DNA of 43,440 bases from Chlorobi bacterium Chlorobi_1. GTDB lineage: Bacteria > Bacteroidota > Chlorobiia > Chlorobiales > Chlorobiaceae. The notes below the pieces were generated by a model. The model was given only the letters and a program-made list of their open reading frames with translations. It ran no database searches and was not told the DNA's origin. The translations under genes and the position numbers were made by a program. The stretch is from positions 1 through 43,440 of the forward strand of contig OMIK01000019.1 of the NCBI GenBank assembly GCA_900299075.1, given 5' to 3'. This document shows, piece by piece, positions 37,457 to 43,440 of this stretch (position 1 is its first letter; each line of letters starts with the position of its first letter).

Positions 37457-37839
37457 ATGGCAACAGCGAGCAGGAAAAAAAAGAAAGTAAAGGTTACCGC
37501 TGAAGGTACCGTCCACATCAAGGCGTCGTTCAATAACGTCATGGTGACGATCACCGATACGCTCGGCAACACGGTCTCCTGGTCCAGCGCCGGCAAGAAC
37601 GGCTTCAAGGGTTCCAAGAAGAACACTCCCTACGCCTCACAGGTTACCTCCGAAGCGGCCGCAAAGGAGGCATTCGACCTCGGCATGCGCCACGTCGACG
37701 TTTTATCAAGGGCCCCGGCTCCGGCCGCGATGCCGCCATCAGGGCACTCCAGGGCGTCGGCCTCGAGGTGAAGACCATCAAGGACATCACCCCGCTTCCG
37801 CACAACGGTTGCAGGCCGCCCAAGCGCAGAAGGGTCTGA
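37457..37839 (+). pseudogene. rpsK: 30S ribosomal protein S11, reading frame broken by one apparent T deletion
   Basis: As written, the ATG frame ends at 37771 after 104 residues, and its last part (from about residue 82) is not S11-like. The S11 sequence resumes in the next frame and runs to TGA 37837-37839: [17 protein letters not shown], then [14 protein letters not shown]. Adding one T to the TTTT at 37701-37704 restores one frame of 127 residues, the standard S11 length (VDV-FIKGPG). S11 is essential and the rest is intact, so a base-call or assembly error in a homopolymer is more likely than a true lesion. S11 lies on the 30S platform near the E site. No canonical slippery heptamer for programmed frameshifting is present. 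Confidence 0.93.
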
Positions 37840-37876
37840 CGGATATCATCAAGAATTATCAATTGAAGCAATTGCT

Positions 37877-38488
37877 ATGGCACGATTCAGAGGCTCAATT
37901 ACCAAGGTTTCTCGCAGGTTAGGGATCGCTCTTTCTCCGAAAGCTGAAAAATATCTCGAAAGGCGCCCGTACGCTCCCGGAGAGCACGGCCAGTCCCGCA
38001 AGGGCAAGGTCTCGGAGTACGCCCTCCAGCTTCGCGAGAAGCAGAAGATGAAATACCTTTACGGTATTCTCGAAAAGCAGTTCAGGACATACTACCGCAA
38101 GGCCGTCGCGCAGCGCGGCGTCACCGGTGACAACCTTGTGAAGCTCCTCGAAAGGCGCTTTGACAACGTGGTGTATCGTTGCGGTTTCTCCCCTTCCCGC
38201 GCCGGTGCCAGGCAGCTCGTCTCCCATGGCCACCTGCTCATCAACGGCAAGAAGGTGCACATCCCGTCGTACCTCGTCTCCCCCGGCGACCTGATCGAGT
38301 TCAGGCAGAAGAGCCGCAACCTCGATGCGGTTGCCGATTCGCTGAACAAGGTTTCGGAAGCAAGGATTCCTGCGTGGATCCAGGTCGACAAGGCCAACAA
38401 GAAGGCTGTTTTCCTGGCCATCCCCGAGCGTGAGGCCGTCCAGGAGCCCTACAACGAGCAGCTGGTCGTCGAGTTGTACTCCAAGTGA
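37877..38488 (+). CDS. rpsD: 30S ribosomal protein S4
   Basis: 203 residues. Primary binder of the 16S rRNA 5' domain and part of the mRNA entry helicase. Zinc-free form: the N-terminus ([17 protein letters not shown]) has no cysteines. S4 RNA-binding domain visible in [48 protein letters not shown]. In E. coli S4 represses the alpha operon through a pseudoknot before rpsM; that structure could not be recognised here. Confidence 0.99.
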   Translation: MARFRGSITKVSRRLGIALSPKAEKYLERRPYAPGEHGQSRKGKVSEYALQLREKQKMKYLYGILEKQFRTYYRKAVAQRGVTGDNLVKLLERRFDNVVYRCGFSPSRAGARQLVSHGHLLINGKKVHIPSYLVSPGDLIEFRQKSRNLDAVADSLNKVSEARIPAWIQVDKANKKAVFLAIPEREAVQEPYNEQLVVELYSK

Positions 38489-38520
38489 TATTTTTGAGAA
38501 TCCTTTAAGGTATCAAGACT

Positions 38521-39507
38521 ATGATATATCAGATGCAGATGCCTGCAAAGATTGAGGTCGATGAAGCAACACACACCGGTAGCTTCGGGCGTTTCATCGC
38601 CCAGCCGCTGGAGCGTGGATACGGAGTTACGCTTGGCAATGCGATGAGAAGGGTCCTTCTGGCTTCTCTCCCCGGTACGGCCATCACCGGGATCAAGATC
38701 GATGGCGTGTTCCACGAATTTTCAACGATCGACGGCGTCCGCGAGGATGTTCCCGAGATCGTGCTGAACCTGAAGAAGGTTCGTTTCAAGTCCAACTGCA
38801 AGCGCAGCTGCAAGACCTCCCTGACCATCTCTGGCCCGAAGGATTTCACCGCCGGTGATATCGTTGCCCATGAGGGTGAGTTCGAGGTCCTCAACAAGGA
38901 GCTGCACATCGCGACGATCAATCCCGGCGCGACCCTGAACATCGACATCTACATCGGCAGGGGACGCGGTTACGTGCCCGCCGAGGAGAACCGCAGCGAA
39001 GGCATGCCGATCGGCTTCATCGCCGTGGATTCGATCTACACCCCGATCAAGAACGTCAAGTTCACCGTCGAGAACACCCGCGTCGGCCAGCGTACCGACT
39101 ACGAGAAGATGGTGCTCGACGTCGAGACCGATGGTTCGATCACCCCTGACGACTCCATCAGCCTTGCCGGCAGGGTCATCAACGAGCACTTCACCTTCTT
39201 CGCCAACTTCTCGCCGACCGAAGAGGAGTTCACCGAAGAGGAGTACAAGCAGCTCGACGACGAATTCGAGAGCATGCGCAAGCTCCTCCTGACGAAGATC
39301 GAGGATCTCGACCTCTCCGTGCGTTCGCACAACTGCCTGAGGCTTGCCGAAATAGACACCCTCGGCGACCTGGTCTCGAGGCGTGAGGACGAACTGCTGA
39401 ACTACAAGAACTTCGGCAAGAAGTCGCTTACTGAACTGAAGGAACAGCTTGAGAAGTTCAACCTCAAGTTCGGGATGGACATCACCCGGTACCAGATGAA
39501 GGGTTGA
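38521..39507 (+). CDS. rpoA: RNA polymerase subunit alpha
   Basis: 328 residues. The N-terminal domain (about 1-230) assembles the polymerase: [33 protein letters not shown] and [14 protein letters not shown]. After a Glu-rich linker ([17 protein letters not shown]) the C-terminal domain (about 255-320) binds upstream DNA and regulators: [28 protein letters not shown] and [14 protein letters not shown]. Full length. Confidence 0.99.
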   Translation: MIYQMQMPAKIEVDEATHTGSFGRFIAQPLERGYGVTLGNAMRRVLLASLPGTAITGIKIDGVFHEFSTIDGVREDVPEIVLNLKKVRFKSNCKRSCKTSLTISGPKDFTAGDIVAHEGEFEVLNKELHIATINPGATLNIDIYIGRGRGYVPAEENRSEGMPIGFIAVDSIYTPIKNVKFTVENTRVGQRTDYEKMVLDVETDGSITPDDSISLAGRVINEHFTFFANFSPTEEEFTEEEYKQLDDEFESMRKLLLTKIEDLDLSVRSHNCLRLAEIDTLGDLVSRREDELLNYKNFGKKSLTELKEQLEKFNLKFGMDITRYQMKG

Positions 39508-39554
39508 GGACAGGCTATTTGTTTTATTGAAATCGATAAGAGCGGAAACAAGAC

Positions 39555-40040
39555 ATGCGTAAAGTTAAGCCAGCAAGAAAGCTCGGGAGGACGGCGGCTC
39601 ACAGGAAGGCAACCCTGTCGAACCTCTCTACCCAGCTGCTGATCCACAAGCGAATCGAGACCACCGAGGCGAAGGCCAAAGAGACCCGCAAGGTAGTCGA
39701 GAAGATCATCACCAAGGCCAGGAAGGGCACAGTTCACGCACAGCGCGAGATCTTCAGCTACCTGCGCGACAAGCAGGCCGTCAGCAGCCTCTTCGAAGAG
39801 ATCGTGGGCCGCATCGGCGACCGTAACGGCGGTTATACCCGCATCATCAAGCTGGCTCCCCGTTTTGGCGACGCCGCCAAGATGGCCGTGATCGAGCTCG
39901 TCGACTACGCCGAGGCACCGTCAGCAAAGCAGAAGAGCGGCAAGCAGGATCGTTCCAAGCGCGTCAAGGGTTCCAAGAAGGCAGAAGAGGCCACCAAGGC
40001 ACCCGAGGCACCGGCCGCAGAGGACGCCTCAGCAGAGTAA
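39555..40040 (+). CDS. rplQ: 50S ribosomal protein L17
   Basis: 161 residues. Core [55 protein letters not shown] is standard. Residues from about 120 form a Lys/Ala/Glu-rich tail ([18 protein letters not shown], then an Ala/Glu/Pro stretch) that E. coli L17 lacks. Last gene of the ribosomal cluster; it converges with rsmG after 62 bases. No strong terminator is visible in the gap. Confidence 0.98.
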   Translation: MRKVKPARKLGRTAAHRKATLSNLSTQLLIHKRIETTEAKAKETRKVVEKIITKARKGTVHAQREIFSYLRDKQAVSSLFEEIVGRIGDRNGGYTRIIKLAPRFGDAAKMAVIELVDYAEAPSAKQKSGKQDRSKRVKGSKKAEEATKAPEAPAAEDASAE

Positions 40041-40102
40041 GGAGATCAAGGCCCGCCCAGGGCCGAAGGATATCGATAGTCATCGTGTGCAGGGTGAGGC
40101 TT

Positions 40103-40756
40103 TCACCAGCGTGCGATGACTATCTGCTTTTCCGTGAAGAGCGGGCTGATATCACCGATTGGCAGGAGGTCCACCGAGACCGGGAATCCAAGGTTCTTCT
40201 CCCTCGACACCACCGCTTCGCCGATCTCCTTGTCGAGGTTTCCCCCTTTCAGGCAGATCAGCACCCCCTCCTTTTTCAGCAATTTCGAGACGTAGGCGCT
40301 CAGTTCACCGAGCGGGGCGACCTGGCGGCTCAGCACCGTGTCGAAGCTCAGCCCCTTCAGCTCCTCGACGCGCGAGTGCAGCGTCATGATGTTCCGCAGC
40401 CCCAACTCCTTGGCCATCGCCTTGCAGGCGGCGATCTTCTTCCCTGTGGAGTCGACCAGCAGGAACGAGGTCTCCGGGAAAAGGATCGCCAGCGGGATAC
40501 CCGGAAGGCCCCCACCCGTGCCCAGGTCGAGCACCTTTTCACCAGGCTTGAAGTCATGCACCTTGCAGATCAGGAGCGAATGGAAGACGTGCCGCACGAT
40601 GACCGGGGCATCCTCCTTGCGACTGATCAGGTTCACCTTCGCGTTCCACTCCTCGAGGAGCCTCGTGTAGCGGACAAGCTTGTCGTACATCTCGCCCGAT
40701 GCAGGGATTCCATGGTCGCGGCAAAGGTCCTTGATCAGCTTCAGGTCGTTCTGCAT
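40103..40756 (-). CDS. rsmG: 16S rRNA (guanine527-N7)-methyltransferase
   Basis: 217 residues from ATG 40756, the usual length. Methylates G527 of 16S rRNA, near the decoding site; loss gives low-level streptomycin resistance in other bacteria. SAM motif [16 protein letters not shown] at 75-90. N-terminal family marks are [15 protein letters not shown] and [27 protein letters not shown] is the later conserved segment. The frame is open upstream to 40939, but that part is not family-like and runs into the 5' end of the divergent guanylyltransferase gene. No good ribosome-binding site decides the start. Confidence 0.95.
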   Translation of the reverse strand: MQNDLKLIKDLCRDHGIPASGEMYDKLVRYTRLLEEWNAKVNLISRKEDAPVIVRHVFHSLLICKVHDFKPGEKVLDLGTGGGLPGIPLAILFPETSFLLVDSTGKKIAACKAMAKELGLRNIMTLHSRVEELKGLSFDTVLSRQVAPLGELSAYVSKLLKKEGVLICLKGGNLDKEIGEAVVSREKNLGFPVSVDLLPIGDISPLFTEKQIVIARW

Positions 40757-40857
40757 GTAGGATTGGTTGGGTTCTATCGTTGGAAAACGGTCGACATCCA
40801 GAAAAAAACGACATTTTGGGGCCATTGGCAAATCTTCCGCCTGCCACAGGCAACGGC

Positions 40858-40887
40858 TTGTACAACGGAGGTGAAATTGTCTTAAAT
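40858..40887 (+). promoter_or_regulatory. Candidate promoter of the guanylyltransferase gene
   Basis: TTGTAC (40858-40863), 18-base spacer, TTAAAT (40882-40887), about 50 bases before ATG 40939. The gap between the rsmG start and this gene is 182 bases and otherwise holds nothing recognisable. Confidence 0.35.
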
Positions 40888-40938
40888 TACGATCTGGCAG
40901 CGAACCACCGATTCCGCAGAGCACAGAACCACCCAGCA

Positions 40939-42051
40939 ATGACCCGGATTCCCGACCACCACGTTTACGCCATCATCATGGCGGGAGGTATCGGCAGCAA
41001 CCTTTGGCCGCTCTCCCGAAGGAGGATGCCGAAGCAGTTCCTCAGCCTCGTCGACGGGGTGACCATGCTTCGCGACACGGTCGACAGGATCACCGGAGAA
41101 GCGCTTCCGCAGAACATCTTCATCGTCACCGGAAAGCAGCACGCCAGGCTCATCGCCGAGTACCTGCCCGATTTCGATCCTGAGAACGTCATCGTCGAGC
41201 CGGCAGTGCGCGACACGGCGCCGTGCATCGCCCTGGCGACCACCGTAATCCGCAAGCGCGACCCGGATGCGGTGACCGTGGTGCTTCCATCCGACCATCT
41301 CGTCTTCGATGTCCTGCAGTTCAGGAAGACCGTCAGGAAAGGGGTGGCGCTTGCCCGTGAGAAGCGCGGCCTGGTGACCATCGGCATCCAGCCGGACCGT
41401 GCGGAGACCAGGTATGGCTACATCCAGGCAGAACCGTCGGTCATGGTCGAGGACGAGGGGAGCCTCTACCAGGAGATTCCCCAGTTCCGGGTGAAGACCT
41501 TCGCCGAAAAGCCCGACCTGGCGACGGCCCACCACTTCCTCGAAAGCCAGGACTTCTGGTGGAACAGCGGCGTCTTCATCTGGCACGTGGACACCATCGA
41601 GCGCGAGTTCGCCCGCTCCATGCCCGACCTGCACAAGGACATGGCGACGGTGCATGCCTTCCTCGGCACCGAACGGGAGGAGTCGGTGATCGAGGATGTC
41701 TACAGCTGGATCCACCCGATGTCGGTGGACTACGGAGTCATGGAGAAGGCGGAAAAGGTCTTCATGCTCGGCGGAAGTTTCGGATGGACCGACCTCGGCT
41801 GCTGGGACGAGGTGGTCAAGGTCGCAGGTCCCGAAGGCAAGGATGCGGGCGCACCCGAGGTGGTGCGGATCGATTCGGAGAACGTCTACGTCAGGAAGCC
41901 GGGAGACAAGGCGGTCGTCGCCATCGGCGTCAGGGACCTGATCGTGGTCGATACCCCCGACGCCCTGCTCATCTGCGGGGCTGGCTCATCCCTCGACATC
42001 CAGAGGGCGGTCGACCTCTTCCGCCGCGAAGGCGAGGACCGTTTTCTGTGA
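40939..42051 (+). CDS. manC: Mannose-1-phosphate guanylyltransferase (GDP-mannose synthesis)
   Basis: 370 residues, single nucleotidyltransferase domain without the C-terminal cupin (phosphomannose isomerase) domain of bifunctional ManC. Makes GDP-mannose from mannose-1-phosphate and GTP. Seen: [25 protein letters not shown] at 11-35, [30 protein letters not shown] and [11 protein letters not shown]. The signature loop has Asn21 where the family normally has Arg (G-S-N-L-W-P instead of G-[ST]-R-[LF]-W-P), an odd change at a position usually involved in nucleotide phosphate binding. Other nucleotidyltransferase substrates are less likely given the WNSG and GWTDLG motifs. No Shine-Dalgarno site is seen before the ATG at 40939. 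Confidence 0.88.
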   Translation: MTRIPDHHVYAIIMAGGIGSNLWPLSRRRMPKQFLSLVDGVTMLRDTVDRITGEALPQNIFIVTGKQHARLIAEYLPDFDPENVIVEPAVRDTAPCIALATTVIRKRDPDAVTVVLPSDHLVFDVLQFRKTVRKGVALAREKRGLVTIGIQPDRAETRYGYIQAEPSVMVEDEGSLYQEIPQFRVKTFAEKPDLATAHHFLESQDFWWNSGVFIWHVDTIEREFARSMPDLHKDMATVHAFLGTEREESVIEDVYSWIHPMSVDYGVMEKAEKVFMLGGSFGWTDLGCWDEVVKVAGPEGKDAGAPEVVRIDSENVYVRKPGDKAVVAIGVRDLIVVDTPDALLICGAGSSLDIQRAVDLFRREGEDRFL

Positions 42052-42055
42052 GATA

Positions 42056-43440
42056 CTAACCCTTCTTTTTGGACCAGGTGGTGCCCTCCTTGGTGTCCTT
42101 GAGCTCGATGCCCCTTGCAAGCAACAGGTCACGGATGGCGTCGCTCGTGGCGAAATCCTTCCTGGCCCGGGCCTCCTTGCGCAGTTCGAGCAGCACCCCC
42201 ATGACGTCGGCGAGGGTTTCGGCGCTCTCGCCCGATTCGCCTGCCGTCAGCTCCTCGCGGCTCTTCAGGATCCCGAGCACCCTGCCGGCGAACTCCTCGA
42301 CATAGGCCATCGCCTCGCCGGCCGCTTCGGCTGAAAGCCCTTCCGGGCGGTCCAGCGCCCCGTTCATCGCCTTGGAGAACTCGAAGATCACCGAGATCGC
42401 CACCGGCGTGTTGAAGTCGTCGTTCAGGGCCTCTTCGGTCTTGTGGACGAAGGCGGCCACGTCGAGCGTACCGCTTCCCGGCTTGGCGTCGAGCAGCCTG
42501 CGCACGGTCTCATGCAGCTTTTCGAGTCCCGCCTGCGAAGCGCTGATCGCGGCCTTCGAGAAATCAAGCGGCGAGCGGTAGTGCGACTGCAGGATGAAGA
42601 ACCTGATCACCATCGGCTCGAAGCTCGTGAACAGCTCCTTCAGCGTGATGAAGTTGCCGAGCGACTTGCCCATCTTGGTGCCGTCCACCGTCACCATGTT
42701 GTTGTGCATCCAGAAGCGTACGAAGGGTTTTCCGGTCGCGGCCTCCGACTGCGCTATCTCGCACTCGTGGTGCGGGAACTTGTTCTCCATGCCGCCGCCG
42801 TGGATGTCGATGGTCTCCCCGAGGTACTTCATCGCCATCGCCGAACACTCGACGTGCCAGCCGGGGTAGCCAACTCCCCAGGGGGAGGCCCACTTCATGA
42901 TGTGGCCTGCCTCGGCCCGCTTCCAGAGCGCGAAATCCGACGGGCTCCGCTTGTCCGAACGCTGTTCGACGCGGCCGCCGGACTGCAGCGCGGCCTGGTC
43001 GGTCCTGCCCGAGAGCCTGCCGTATTCCGGGAAGGACTCCACCTCGAAGTAGACGTTGCCGTTCGACTCGTAGGCGTGCCCCTTTTCGATCAGCTTCTCG
43101 ATGATCGCGATCTGCTCGGGGATGTGGCCGGTCGCCGTCGGGGCGATGTTCGGGCGCAGCACGCCGAGCCGGTCCATATCCTCGAAGTAGCTCCTGGTGT
43201 AGGCCTGCGCGATCTCCATCGGGTCCACCATCTCCTTGCTGGCCTGCTTCTGGATCTTGTCCTCCCCCTCGTCGGCGTCGTCGGTCAGGTGGCCGACGTC
43301 GGTGATGTTCTGCACATAACGGACCTTGTAGCCCAGATGGCGCAGCCACCGCACCACGACGTCGAACGAGACGTAGCTCTTGGCATGGCCCAGGTGGGCG
43401 TGGCCGTAGACCGTCGGGCCGCAAACATACATGCTGACGG
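42056..43440 (-). CDS. cysS: Cysteinyl-tRNA synthetase, 5' end cut off by the window
   Basis: 461 residues visible; the frame runs through the window edge and the first roughly 20-25 residues lie beyond it. The ATG at 43432 is inside the family core, so it is not the start. Class I synthetase: [15 protein letters not shown] carries the HIGH motif and the first zinc cysteine; other zinc ligands are C in WHVECSAMA and H/E in [10 protein letters not shown]; the KMSKS loop reads [14 protein letters not shown]-type anticodon domain follows, ending in [11 protein letters not shown]. The stop (TAG) lies 4 bases from the guanylyltransferase stop on the other strand, with no terminator between them. 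Confidence 0.98.
   Translation of the reverse strand, partial: VSMYVCGPTVYGHAHLGHAKSYVSFDVVVRWLRHLGYKVRYVQNITDVGHLTDDADEGEDKIQKQASKEMVDPMEIAQAYTRSYFEDMDRLGVLRPNIAPTATGHIPEQIAIIEKLIEKGHAYESNGNVYFEVESFPEYGRLSGRTDQAALQSGGRVEQRSDKRSPSDFALWKRAEAGHIMKWASPWGVGYPGWHVECSAMAMKYLGETIDIHGGGMENKFPHHECEIAQSEAATGKPFVRFWMHNNMVTVDGTKMGKSLGNFITLKELFTSFEPMVIRFFILQSHYRSPLDFSKAAISASQAGLEKLHETVRRLLDAKPGSGTLDVAAFVHKTEEALNDDFNTPVAISVIFEFSKAMNGALDRPEGLSAEAAGEAMAYVEEFAGRVLGILKSREELTAGESGESAETLADVMGVLLELRKEARARKDFATSDAIRDLLLARGIELKDTKEGTTWSKKKG

Noticed and set aside
37457-37771. The 104-codon open frame as a complete S11 variant
   Set aside because: The last 20 or so residues do not fit S11, and the true S11 C-terminus is present in the next frame; a one-base shift explains it.
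40051-40065. Small hairpin GGCCC/GGGCC between rplQ and rsmG as a terminator
   Set aside because: The stem is 5 bp and no T-run follows on either strand.

Overview
The window is GC-rich bacterial chromosome. The protein sequences and the gene order fit a green sulfur bacterium (Chlorobiaceae). This is an inference from how the translations read: a ClpB present only as an N-terminal half, the ribosomal protein variants, and many GTG starts. No photosynthesis gene lies in the window, so the genus cannot be fixed. Nearly all genes are on the plus strand. xseB, a small unknown gene, rsmG and cysS are on the minus strand.

Positions 1-3623 hold the tail of a Bat/MoxR-type operon: a partial DUF58 protein, a BatD-like membrane protein and two membrane-anchored VWA proteins, BatA and BatB. 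Positions 3640-9730 carry mixed housekeeping genes: a 95-residue unknown protein with its own promoter and terminator, the N-terminal half of ClpB, a secreted SYLF protein, gatB, then xseB and obgE diverging from a 48-base gap, and a short ArgA-type acetyltransferase. An HPr-like protein at 9750 leads into a compact surface-glycan operon (10043-18863): three GT4-like glycosyltransferases, one GT2, a methyltransferase, a polysaccharide flippase and a YfhO-type membrane protein. Most junctions there are 4-base stop/start overlaps. A zinc-ribbon/DUF805 protein and a minus-strand unknown gene close this part.

Positions 20195-40040 are one nearly unbroken str-S10-spc-alpha cluster: rpsL, rpsG, fusA and tuf; then rpsJ through rplO, secY, map and infA; then rpmJ, rpsM, rpsK, rpsD, rpoA and rplQ. 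Four things stand out. A strong intrinsic terminator sits between tuf and rpsJ. A tRNA-Gly(UCC) gene is embedded between rplN and rplX. A good promoter candidate precedes rpmJ. rpsK carries an apparent one-base frameshift that is most likely a sequence error. The window ends with rsmG (minus), a mannose-1-phosphate guanylyltransferase (plus) and a 5'-truncated cysS (minus).

I found no CRISPR array, insertion sequence, prophage or rRNA gene. I see no clearly new multi-gene system. The items most worth a second look are the tRNA inside the spc operon, the half-length ClpB, the rpsK frameshift, the tuf/rpsJ terminator and the variant nucleotide-binding signature of the guanylyltransferase.
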